DNA from: Aedes albopictus
Lineage: Eukaryota > Arthropoda > Insecta > Diptera > Culicidae
Direction: 5' to 3'
Length of the DNA: 64,000 nt
NCBI RefSeq assembly: GCF_035046485.1
Contig: NC_085137.1
Span: 341,486,505 to 341,550,504 of the forward strand
Shown: piece by piece, positions 34,301 to 45,044 of the stretch
How the letters are laid out: each line of letters begins with the position of its first letter
How positions within the stretch are numbered: the first letter of the stretch is position 1
Position numbers and translations under genes: made by a program
Notes under the pieces: generated by a model
The model's input: the letters and a program-made list of their open reading frames with translations, nothing else
Databases searched by the model: none
Told to the model about the DNA's origin: nothing

Positions 34301-36169
34301 AAACAAGATCTATAACAACATCGCGTAAAATGAGTAAAAAAATTGGCAATCCGAAAAAAGTCAATTTTTCTAAAAAAAAACCCTAATTAATCCACCTAGC
34401 GGTGATGGTGCCTTTCTCGTCCTTTAAAATATCCTTTCATCAAAACTTAAGCGACATGTTGACTCAATATGGACATATTTTATATTAGCATAACATCCAA
34501 TATTCAGAAATTATAAAACAAAATTCAAACCATATAAGTGTCATGAAGCTGCAAAATTTTGAAACGTCATTTTAGATTTTCCGGTCATCATTTTATGACT
34601 CCGGATATCTACCCCAACTAAACTAACCGCCATCTTGAACATTGAGATACCATCTTGGATGTCCTGGTATTCATTTTTGGACCTAAAATTACATAGAATA
34701 GTCGCCGTATTGAATTTTGGCATGTCGTTTATGATTTTCTGGTTATCAGTTTTGGACGAAGACCGGCATTCTTCCCTATTCAAACTATAGTCATATTGCA
34801 GACCTTGTGATACAACGGACAGCTTGGGTTTTCTGATTACAAATTTTGAGTTCTGAACATATTTCCATACAAAATATCCCCATAATGCAAGAATTAAAAA
34901 CCCTATAAAATAGGCACTTACTTGAATACTGGGCCATTATCTTGGATTTTGGACCGCTATCTTGGATACTCTGGTGGACTCCGAACATATTTCCCATACC
35001 AAACACACTTATTTTACATAGTTTTAGAGCTCAAAATTCCTTAAAACAGCCGCCATATTCTGTTGACGCGATCAAATTCTTATTTTTTCATTCAACGTTG
35101 ACCCATCCTGCTATAAATTTACACCTTAGGAATCTGAAATGGTACGATTTGGTGAGATCGCTTTAGTTTTGTCTATATTTTGTTCTCTTTAATATATGTG
35201 AACTTAGACCGATTCGTCATTGTTGTTCATACCTAACGTTTATCAGGCCATTATACAAAGCATCGATTTAATTTTTCACATGAACGTTGGTTCTGCTACA
35301 CAAAAGCTAGTCTTTAATGTGATCTAAGGCTATTTTCTTGCTAACCGTTCATTAGATTATCAAAAAATCTGCGATCTGATGTGTCGTATATATGGGTTTG
35401 GTTCATTTTTATATTTCGTAATATCCGGTGGGATAGCCGAATCTGATTCCATAAGTCATGGACCATGACACTACCGGTTGTCCCAATAATGATCTGAGAT
35501 TATTCTATTGTTTATTTTTCACCTTTACCTAATCACCGCGATTTGATATATCGCATGTATGAGTTTGATTCACTTTTACTTTTAACCACTTTCGAAGCCA
35601 CAGCTGAACCCGCAACACTACCGGGTCTGACCCTATGTTTCCATCAGGATGTCCGTGATCAGTCTTGTTAGAGATCACAGTCATTTGAACCTTTTCGTCG
35701 ATATTCGGCCTCCTTTGTCTCCGGTATTCGCAACACAATCAATCAAACTACTGTTCGAAACAAAAATGTCAAACGAATGCACTTCACCACGATAGCGGCT
35801 TCGGAAGACGGTTCGGCTTTTGTTATTCCTGTCTTCTTCCATAACAAGAACTATGTTGCCCATCTATGTGCCGTATTCAATGCAACATGCAAGAATAAAC
35901 TCATATTAACATTCATAATCGGAATTGGCTGAGAATCTATGCGTAATGCTAGAATTACACACGTGTCATCGTGTCAGATGACATTGATTTGACTCTTTCT
36001 TATGTTTATTGATCTTCGTTCTACTGCTCGTGTTGTGTGTAGGTGAGAGGTAACGGTAGCGCACGAATGTAACAAAGCAAGCTGACACCCGACTGCGGCA
36101 ACGAAATGAAGGTAGTGAAAAGTGTCGAATGTTTACTAGACTGGTCGTGATTTGATACACCGCATCCAT

Positions 36170-37520
36170 GGGTTTGGTTAAATTTTACATTTCACTACCC
36201 GGATCTGATTCTGGGTAACTACCGGCTGAACCAAATATGGTCTGACATTATTGTCTTGTTAACTGCTCATCGGTTAACCAAAAACGCTGCAAATTGAAGG
36301 ATTTCGATGGGACTCTCAGAACCAATTCCGGAACACTACCGGTTGTCTTTAGTGAGACGTAAGGCTATTTTCTAGCTAACTGTTCATCAGGTTACCCAAG
36401 TAACACACATGTTATATAAAAGTTACGACAGCGCAAGTTTTGGTTGTATAGAAGTTTATTTTACGTTATTTCAACACAATGATAGAATTACGTAAAATAA
36501 ACTTCTATACAACCAAAACTTGCGCTGTCGTAACTCTATTATAACATGCGTGTTGCTTGGGTATCGCAAAAGCCACGATTTGATGTGTCACATGCCTGGC
36601 TTTGGTTTACTTTTACATTTGGCCTCTTCCGGCCACTCAAAACCAATTCCGAAATATTTGCTGGCCGTTCATTAGGTAATATAAAAAGCCGCTATTTGAT
36701 GTGACGCATGTACGAGTTTGTTTCTCTTTCAGATTTAACCACTTCGGCGGGAACCCCGGAACGGGTTCCGGAACACTACTGATTCAGATATGGTCTGAGA
36801 TGGTTTTCCTGCTCATTATCCATCAGGTCATCGAAAATGCCGTGGTTTGATGTGCCGCATGCATGGGTTTGGTTCAATTGTATATTTGGCCACTTCCAGC
36901 GGGACGCCTAGAACCGGTTCCGGAACACTACCGGTTAAGATATGGTCTGAGATGGTTTTCCTGCTCATTGTCCATCAGGTCATCGAAAATGCCGTGGTTT
37001 GGTGTGTCGCATGCATGGGTTTGGTTCAATTGTATTTTTGACCACTTCCAGTGGAACGCCTAGAACCGGTTCCGGAACACTACCGGTTCAGATATAGTCT
37101 GAGTTGATTTTCCTGCTCATTGTCCATCAGGTCATCTAAAATGCCGTGGTTTGATGTGTCGCTTGCACGGGTTTGGTACAATTGTATATTTGGTCTCTTC
37201 CAGCGGGACGCCCAGAACCGGTTCGGGAACACTACCGGTTCAGATATGGTCTGAGACTATTTTCCTGCTTACCGCTTATCAGGTTATCGAAAATGCCGTG
37301 GTTTGATGTATCACATGCATGGGTTTGGTTCACTTTGATATTTGCCACTTCCGGCGGGACACCCGGAACCGGTTCCGGAACACTACCGGTTCAGATATGG
37401 TCTAAGACTATTTTTCTGCTTACCGCTCATCAGGTTATCGAGAATGCCGTGGTTTGATGTGTCGCATGCATAGGTTTGATGCATTTTCATATCTGGTCCC
37501 TTCCTGGGGTACCGTTCCGG
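36170..37520 (-). repeat. 152-bp tandem array
   Basis: The anchor gaacacta lies at 36771, 36923, 37075, 37227 and 37378, a spacing of 152, 152, 152 and 151 bp. Each unit contains ccggttcagatatggtctga, a cctgctcattgtccatcagg-type block and tgccgtggtttgatgtgtcg. Older, more diverged units extend left to about 36170. Copy 1 has about two units with the same 152-bp step. Confidence 0.85.
36395..36561. mobile_element. CCCAAGYAACAC MITE, copy 3 (intact foldback)
   Basis: The arms mirror almost perfectly: cccaagtaacacacatgtta with taacatgcgtgttgcttggg, then gttacgacagcgcaagtttt and its complement. TA flanks both sides (36393-36394, 36562-36563). It is inserted in the 152-bp array: removing 169 bp (element plus one TA) restores a 151-bp unit spacing between the gaa anchors at 36331 and 36651. 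Confidence 0.85.
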
Positions 37521-37877
37521 AACACCTAAATGGCCATAACTCCGGAACGGCTGGACCGATCCGAACCATTTTCAATAGGAAACAATGGGACCAGATTCCG
37601 CGTCGAATGAGCCGTTGATCGTTAAAATCGGTTGATATTTACTATCTAAAAGTGAGGTGACCTTTTTTGTACACATACACACACACATACATACACACAC
37701 ACACACACACACATACACACACAGACATCATCTCAACTCGTCGAGCTGAGTCGATTGGTATATGAGACTTGCCCCTCTGGGGGCTCTATCGAAATTTCAT
37801 TTTTGGAGTGAACATGTAGCCTTTCGGTACACCTTGGTGTACGAGAAAGGCAAAACGTCAAAACGTTACAACGTTCG

Positions 37878-38460
37878 TACTTTACCTTACCGGTCAGAAT
37901 CAGGCCTGAGAGCAGGGATGTCATATATACAGATTTATCTATATTATACAGATTTTTAAGCACCCGTACAGATTTCGTTTTATATGAAATACAGATTTTT
38001 GAGCTAGAGGGGTCATTTTATTTTTGTATGGGATACAGATTTTTCTCCCAAAATTTGTATGGGATACAGATTATTGAAAATAGTGATACAGATTTTTCAA
38101 AAAATCATCTGGCATCCCTGCCCGAGAGTCTTCCACTTGATCGACCCACCTAGCTCGCTGCGCGTCTTCTTGTACCGGTCGGATGGCTCTCGAGAACCAT
38201 TTTAGTCGGGTTGCTATCCGACATCGTATTGATGTGACCCGCCCACCGTAGCCTCCCAATTTTCGCGATATGGATGATGGTTGTTTCTCTCAGCAGCTGA
38301 TGCAGTTCGTGGTTCATTCGCCATCTCTACGTCCTGTCTTTCATCTGCACTCCGCCGTAGATGGTACGCAACATCTTCCGTTCAAAAACTCCAAAGGTGC
38401 GTTGGTCCTCAGCACGTAGAGCCCTTGCTTCGTGCCTTTAGAGGACTGGTGATCTCCAGG
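37878..38460 (-). pseudogene. RTE retrotransposon 3' fragment
   Basis: On the minus strand the sequence reads EDQRTFGVFERKMLRTIYGG, IAKIGRLRWAGHI, SNPTKMVLES and ARWVDQVED, then the RTE tail (accttaccggtcagaatcagg in plus orientation). It is colinear with 10050-10480. It is interrupted by the hAT-like MITE at 37913-38120. Confidence 0.8.
37913..38120. mobile_element. 208-bp hAT-like MITE (CAGGGATG ends)
   Basis: The ends cagggatgtcatatatacag and aaatcatctggcatccctg carry the CAGGGATGYCA terminus common in hAT elements. The 8-bp duplications cctgagag (37905-37912) and cccgagag (38121-38128) differ at one base. The word 'tacagattt' recurs six or more times inside. Confidence 0.8.
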
Positions 38461-38469
38461 TGTTACGAA

Positions 38470-39700
38470 AGGGAGGCATTGCTGGAAAAAGGTGCTACGT
38501 CTAGTTGGCTACCGTTTTTATTCGTCAGCTGTTGGGGGCTGAACTTTCAAATCATCAGTCTGAATTCCTCCTCCTGGCCTACCCAGAGCGTTGACTTCGT
38601 CGGTTGTGCAGCGGTCGTACTCGTGTTAGAGCTGTCTTCAACCTTCACCTTAAACGCACTTTAACAAATACAGTCATTGGAGATTCAAAGGGAAACTTTG
38701 CAGCAGGTTGTGCATAATGTGTATTTTAATTGAAAAGTACTACTCAACTGAGTTTCTTCAAAGTTCAGCATGATTTGGCTATGTTATATGTTCCGCATGT
38801 TTCATCTTCGAAACAACTACAGTCGAGAACAATCCTATGTGGTTCTTGCTACTTCTACGAACCATAACCCATCATTCTCACTGACTGGTGCAAACGAAAA
38901 AGGTCAACCGGCCAATCAAAATTTCCATTCGCCGCCCCAAAAACACACACTGAAACCATTGCCCATTGCCAAAACATAAACCAAACGTGAACCTTTTCTC
39001 TGTGTTTTATTTAATTAAAATCAGAGTCGAAAACTCTGCCTGATTCCCCGCTCGTAACGACCGTCGTCACCGTCGTTGTCGGGTGACCAACCTGCAGCCC
39101 TTGGGATTCAACGTCCGTTGTTCAGTGAGAATAAATATAATGGCTACAGCGAACTCCGAGAATACATGACGCTTTGTGTAGTCGCACCCTCCCACACGTG
39201 GTAAATGGTTTTTGTGACATTTAGAAGATTAGTATTAAGAAAAGCCCCATGAAAGTGAAGATTCTCTCTTTTGTAAACTGAGTAGAATCATCCAGAGATC
39301 CGCGACTTTTGACAAGACGTGCCTTAAGATCGTTGGTTGACATAAATATCATACCGATCGTCCTTTGTAGCGAGTGGATTGCTTCTGCGTAAGGTGAGTA
39401 TCAATCACGACGAGTCGTGATTTGTATTTGTATCACCAAGCAAAGCAACTTCCAATGCTCTACTAACAAATTCTCCTTTGCGATACAACCGTGTTCATGT
39501 AGCAACGAGTGTAGTGCTGCTTGTAGGATTGTTGTACAACAGATAAACAATCTTCTCTTCAGCTAAATAAAAAAAAATATGACTGAATAAGCTGTTATAC
39601 AGCTATCATTGTAAGTTGGAAATTCCTCTAATTTCTTGATAACCCAACTAGTTCAAGCCTGTTTAAACCTTTTCCCAGTTATTACCTACCTTGATACCTT
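38470..39700. other. Unassigned DNA
   Basis: No gene or element ends are recognised. Confidence 0.35.
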
Positions 39701-39705
39701 GTTGG

Positions 39706-40085
39706 CTACAAAGTAACTTTACTCCAACGCCGAGCGTATAGTAGAGTACCATCTTCGTCGCCGAATCGTCGGTCTTGGACGATGTTCCTCCAGTTTCCCC
39801 GAACGTGTAGGGATCGTAGATCTTCTTTAACCGCGTGCAGCCAGCGAGTTCGCGGCCGCCCACGAAGTCGCCTACCTCTACCGGGTTCTCTGCTGAATAT
39901 TGTTTTCGCTATTCTTTCTTCCAACATTCGCACTACGTGTCCAGCCCACTGAAGTCTGCCGTATTTTATACCTTTCACAATATTCGCATCTTCGTACACT
40001 TGGTACAGCTCGTGATTCATGCGTCTGCGTTTCAAAGTTATTAACTTTGATTTATCTTTACCAACCAGCTTACCATTTGGCATTA
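39706..40085 (-). pseudogene. Non-LTR retrotransposon C-terminal fragment
   Basis: The minus-strand frame reads RRRMNHELYQVYEDANIVKG, KYGRLQWAGHVVRM, RGRPRTRWLHAVKEDLRSL and NWRNIVQDR, the typical C-terminal region of RTE/CR1-like polyproteins (RLxWAGHVxRM...RPxxRWxDxVxxDL). It is a 3' fragment of a different family from 37878-38460. Confidence 0.75.
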
Positions 40086-40189
40086 GTATACTGTGATGAA
40101 CGCACGAAGATAGTCTCTGCCCTAGGAAGTCAAGATTACTTCCATAACGAAAAGATCGCAAAATCACCAGAAATCTAACCAATCACCTG

Positions 40190-41985
40190 AATATTCTTGC
40201 TGTTTGTCTTGCGGAATACCGTTTCAATGCCCGTTCATGCGTTCTATGCTCACGTTGAATAAGCTGCCACCCACACAGAAAACCCTATTCCCACATATTC
40301 GGCCAAAGTCGAGCTCACACAAAACCCGAACAACACAAATGCTAAATGGAACTGGTTGTTCGGCGTTGCTGATGTTGTTGTTGTTGGGAAAAGCGACGCC
40401 ACTGATTCGGGCTTGTGGCTTTCCGCCCGATTCCGAAACGGAACGTGTATGCGCATTTGCTGACCTGGATTAGAGGAGCAATTGAATCGCCGCGCCCGGG
40501 GTAAATGCTAAATTCAATTATTGTGAGTGCGAATGGCGGATGAACGAGGTGTAAACATGGCAAATTTTCCGGTTGAAATTGATTGCAAATTCCGGACCAA
40601 ACGGATTGAATCAGTCGTCACACCGGCGCTTTGAGTTGGATCTAATGATTGTGAAACATCATTTAAATTAAATTTAGTGAGTTGCCAATAAATGACTATC
40701 GATGTTTGAATTTATTTAGCAGTGTTATACTATTCATTGTACCTATCACCAATATTCAGAACAGACAAGTCAGCTAGTCATAGCAGTTCAATTTTATACA
40801 ACACTTGTTTCTAGCTCACCAACCTTCCCATATCTAATTCTAATGCAGATAGCGTGGGTGTCCGCAATGCCGGCATTCAGTTTTTGTTCAGCTCGAACCA
40901 GTAAACAACATTCTAGCTGTTGTCAGCATAGATAACAGAGACAAATTTTAGATTCAATGCAATGTGCTGCATTGGATTCGTACATGCATATGAAGGTACC
41001 CCTCAGAATAACAAACTGAAATAGTGCGTCCCAAACAAAACTGGGATGCCTGTAGCTGGAGCACCGTTTTCTTGTTATTGCTTTTCTCGTTGTTTCTCTT
41101 CCAGAGACAATTTCAGATTCATTATTTCCAGTACTCCCCTGACATTGTTTGGGAAATTCCTTTTCTGTATGTTTTCGTCATGTGAACCCTTGATTTATGT
41201 GCACCTTAAAGTTTATTCTTTGTCAGTCTTTGTTCAGGCACAGTGTATGGATCTGTCCACACTGCTCAGGCTAGTCTTCCGTTATTGAGATAAGGTTGGT
41301 TTCCGCAAAACAAGAACACATATTTTATTACCTCCTTTTATTTTCTCAACATTTGTCTTATTTGGTTTTGGAATCTGTCTGCACGGCCATATAGAGGCGG
41401 TCGGATGATGGTGGATGATCTTGAAGGTTTGAAGGAGGAATCAATATAGATAAACAAGGAGCAAATGTTTAGCGTTATCCAGAATAGGGATCCATGTATT
41501 CGCGTCATTCATTTTCACTAGACGTTAATTTTACTTGTAATACATACATATTTCAGTGTGAAACTAAAAAAGTATTTTTTTTCTGATTTTTTTTCGGAGA
41601 TTTTTCCAAAATTCAGTTATTTATTCATGGTCATGTTTCAAGTGTTCTTCCTTCATTATTAGTAGCTAAATTTTTTCAAGGCTCCTTGAAAGAGCCTTGA
41701 AAAACTACGGCAAAAAGTAATGAAGGAAATCATGCCTTTCGATGTTTTCCTGTGGTCTCTGGATTTTTTTTTTTAATTTTCATTAACGAGTATTTCAACT
41801 TAAAGCTTATTCTACACTCTTCTCCACAGATGTTTTTGTTTTCAATATTATCTAGGGTTTCAATTAACAATTTCTTCATGATTTTTATAATTGTGGAAAT
41901 GTTCATAAATACTATATACTGGGATGCAGGGTCGTAATGACAAAATGAAGAAGATAAACAAACAAGAATTGAAAGTATCGGCAAT
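40190..41985. other. Unassigned DNA
   Basis: A perfect 13-bp stem tttttcaaggctc / gagccttgaaaaa lies at about 41671-41704. No gene is recognised. Confidence 0.35.
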
Positions 41986-41991
41986 CGAGTT

Positions 41992-42157
41992 CTGCAGCGG
42001 ACCTGGTGTGATGGTTAGAACACTTGACTATAATGCCGAGGACCTTCGATCAAATCCCACTCCCGACAAACTCGTGAAATGTGAGTTCTTCCTTCGGAAG
42101 GGAAGTAAAGCGGGGGTCCCGAGATGAACTAGCCTAGGGCTAAAAATCTCGATAAAT
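41992..42157 (+). mobile_element. Feilai-like tRNA-derived SINE, copy 1
   Basis: It has box A in cctggtgtgatggttagaac and box B in cgatcaaatcccactcccg, followed by the shared body (cttccttcggaagggaagta, gggtcccgagatgaactagc) and a taaaaatctcgataaa end. It is related to 44841-45002 and 59097-59270. Confidence 0.85.
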
Positions 42158-42159
42158 TC

Positions 42160-43370
42160 TGGCCATCAAGTATTTTGCAAGGAACTGTAGTGCATCTCCA
42201 ATAACTTCGCTGAAAATCTCAAAAGAAATTCAACCTTTATTGCTACGAATTCTCGTATGGCATGGGAAAGGATCTATCAAGAATCTCGCAAGCAGCTTCC
42301 AAGAATTTCTCTCAATTTTTCATTGCTTTACGTACATATTCGATATTTTTAAATTTTGATTGTTTTTGTATTACCTTCAGATTTCTTTATGAATCGGCCA
42401 GAAAACAAGGATGAAAATTACCGAAAATCTTGTCAATTATTTCAAACATCCAAGAATCTTCCGAGAATCTAATTATAGTTGAAAAATCCTTAAAATGATT
42501 CAAGGGTTAACACAGGAATTCGTCGAGGTTCTTGTTAACTTGTTAGGAATCAACCGGAGATTATTGTTGTCCGAAAATTTTCAAGAATACCGTCAACAAC
42601 AGAAAAAAATGTCTCAAATTCATCAACAGTTTCACTCGTAGTAAGTCCGACAAGTTATAAAAAAGCTAACCAATGTTATACCATCTACCCCCGTTAGGTT
42701 GACCTCATCTAATCTGAACACTTTTTAATTTGACCCCCGCTAAACTGCACATCGTTCAAACTGAAAATGATTCAAACGTCTTGAACAGAATATGAAATGA
42801 AGTGAAACAAAACGCAGGGTTAAAACAAAACAGCAAACCGCCCTTAGGGTTACTGGAAGTTCAAATTAAAAACTGGTTGGTTTGCATGAGGAGTCGTTTA
42901 AACAATGGGGGTTGACAGTTATCATATCCATGGGAAAAGTATTTAAACATATATACATAGTTGCACCCGGAAGACACTTTGGAAAACATGACAGCGTTTT
43001 TAAGAAACTCTCAAATCGTACTCCTTGACTATGATGAACAGGTGCACCGCAAAGCAATTTATTTCCCAAAAGTGCACCGCAAGCCAAAAGGGCTGAAAAC
43101 CCCTGATCTACACCACACATTATGTAATCTTAAGGGACGATAAAATTGGGTCAAAAACGTGATCTAATCGGAGGCAGACAACTGTAGCAGACTGTATTTT
43201 TGAAATTTCTCTCATTTTTTTCTCTTATACTTCCATTATTTTTATTTGATGTAATGAAGACATTCGTCCTCTTCGAGGACGCAAAGTCGATGATCACGTC
43301 CACTTAATGTGCAGCCACTTCCACAGCAGGAAACCTATTTTGGTTCTTCTTAACAGCCCTCGCCATAGGC
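42160..43370. other. Unassigned DNA
   Basis: The stretch at 42690-42790 (tgacccccgctaaactgc..., ttcaaactgaaaatgattc) resembles a repeated mosquito sequence, but I cannot place its ends. Nothing else is seen. Confidence 0.35.
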
Positions 43371-43374
43371 GCCA

Positions 43375-43496
43375 ACTTAGGGGGGCAAGTATAGGTTTGC
43401 CCCCCACCCCAAAAATTAAGGATTTTTAATTTTCCCATACAAAAAATCGGAGAAAACAAGCTTTGCCCCCCAATAATTTGACCAAGTTGGCGCGTC
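43375..43496. mobile_element. ~120-bp MITE with GGCGCCAACTT ends
   Basis: The ends aggcgccaacttaggggggc and caccaagttggcgcgtc-like DNA are inverted repeats. Inside them, aggtttgcccccc and ctttgccccccaa are runs of C in the same orientation. It is a compact non-autonomous element. Confidence 0.6.
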
Positions 43497-43919
43497 TGGC
43501 CCTCGCCAAACACGCTCCGTTCGTTACCTCTCCCTACCGGTCGAGATTGTAATGGGGTTCCTCACGTTTGCACTACGTGTTATGCTGCCTTCTTCAATAT
43601 TTGCCTCCTTAACAAAAACCTAGCCAACCCACTCCTTGGGAAAACCTCACAACTATCTACGCTTCTATTTGAATTTGAGTTCCTACCAACAATACGGGAA
43701 AAAAATCAGCCACGCTACAACCCTGCATTTACGCGGCAAGGGATAAATTACAGTCTCGAGGTACCTCACAAGCTCCGTCAACCATGTTTTAAACCTCCGT
43801 GACCATTCATCGGTAGGGGTCGCTTGACCCCTGTAATTGGAATTCCCTATATGATAGATTCTTACCTACGGAACAGTTGGTCCGTAGTACTATTCTAAGC
43901 CAGTATCTATACAACAATA

Positions 43920-44600
43920 CACTAGTTTACAAAATGAAACGGAAGACGTGAACTTCTGTCAACGATCAAAATTTTTGAAGCACAATTTTGAAGCTGATTT
44001 CGAAACCGTGCTCCAAGAAATTTTAAGTAGATCAGTTTTTGAGTTTTAGCCCAATATTGAGTTTTACAACTTTTTGAAACATGGAATTTACTAAAATTAA
44101 AATTTCTTGCGTTTTGTTCAACCAATTTTAAATCTTTTTCCATAAATTTAAAGCTAAATATAATACCATTCGATCATCTGACTGCAGATTTTGCGTCAGA
44201 TTGATGGAATTCAAGATGTTGACGAGTTTTAGAGACGATCTCCTTAAATTTTAGCAATATTTCCAATAATATCTGAAGGAATGTATTTTTTTCAATAAGA
44301 AAAAAAAACAATTTAAAAATTCTTTCTCAACGTTTATTTGACATTTCATATGTACGCGAGTTGCAGTAAAAAAAATCGGCTCAACCGGAGCATTGATTAC
44401 GAAGAATGAGATGTGTGAAGTGAGCGACTTTGCTTAAAAATAGAACAAAAACCAATTTCAAATCATCAACCTTGTATGGAAAGTCGAAAAAAATTCCGCT
44501 CTTCTGTATTTTTTTTCCTTCGCGTTTTCGAATTCAGGTCATGATTCTACACTAAAAATGATCATCAGCTTACCGAGTTCAAAAATGCTGTAAACTAGTG
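43920..44600. mobile_element. 681-bp CACTAGTTTACA element, TA-flanked
   Basis: The 12-bp TIR cactagtttaca is mirrored by tgtaaactagtg. TA flanks both sides (43918-43919, 44601-44602). The TA duplication suggests Tc1/mariner-type mobilisation. The interior is AT-rich with no transposase. Confidence 0.65.
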
Positions 44601-44840
44601 TAATAATTTGCCAAGATTTTGTAGAGATTGTGTGATGAATATAATAAAATTTCTAAGGTGGGCCAAAATACATGCCCGAGCCAAAATACGTCAATTATCA
44701 GTTAGACCACGCTGAAACTATCCGCGTTCGGTTCTCGGTCGATCCAAAATCTTTTCGTAAGAGAGAATGCATAAATGAAATTCCATTTTGTTTTATACAT
44801 TTTGACATTGCCCTGCCCCTTGTAGCAAAAGTTTCATACA

Positions 44841-45002
44841 TGACTGGGATGGTTAAAACGCATGACTGTCTCCTCGAGGCCCTGGGATCGAATCCCACTC
44901 CCGACAAACTCACAATATGTGGATTCCTCCTTCGGAAGGGACGTAGAGCCGTGGGTGGACTAGCCGCGTTAAAATTCTCGTTAATAAAGATTAAAAAAAA
45001 AA
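44841..45002 (+). mobile_element. Feilai-like SINE, copy 2
   Basis: It has box B in gggatcgaatcccactcccg, the body cctccttcggaagggacgta, and an A-rich tail attaaaaaaaaaa. It is truncated at the 5' side of box A and diverged from the other two copies. Confidence 0.8.
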
Positions 45003-45044
45003 CTGTTACACTATGGACGAATCCCTTTCTCTTTCACATGGAGT

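Larger units (their letters stand above)
34381..37851 (-). mobile_element. Large 'GCCTTTCTCG' repeat, copy 2
   Basis: Inverted relative to 20762-23191 and ~1 kb longer because its 152-bp array is expanded. It begins ccctaattaatccacctagc and ends with the gcctttcgg... gaaaggc hairpin. The unique part (34540-35180) matches 22320-22930 closely. It contains an AC microsatellite (about 37672-37722) and the MITE at 36395-36561. No coding frame is recognised. Confidence 0.7.

Noticed and set aside
36170..37520. CRISPR-like regular spacing
   Set aside because: The whole 152-bp unit is repeated with no unique spacers; it is an ordinary tandem array in a transposon.
41671..41704. Strong short hairpin followed by A/T-rich DNA, like a bacterial terminator
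   Set aside because: The window is eukaryotic; intrinsic terminators do not apply.
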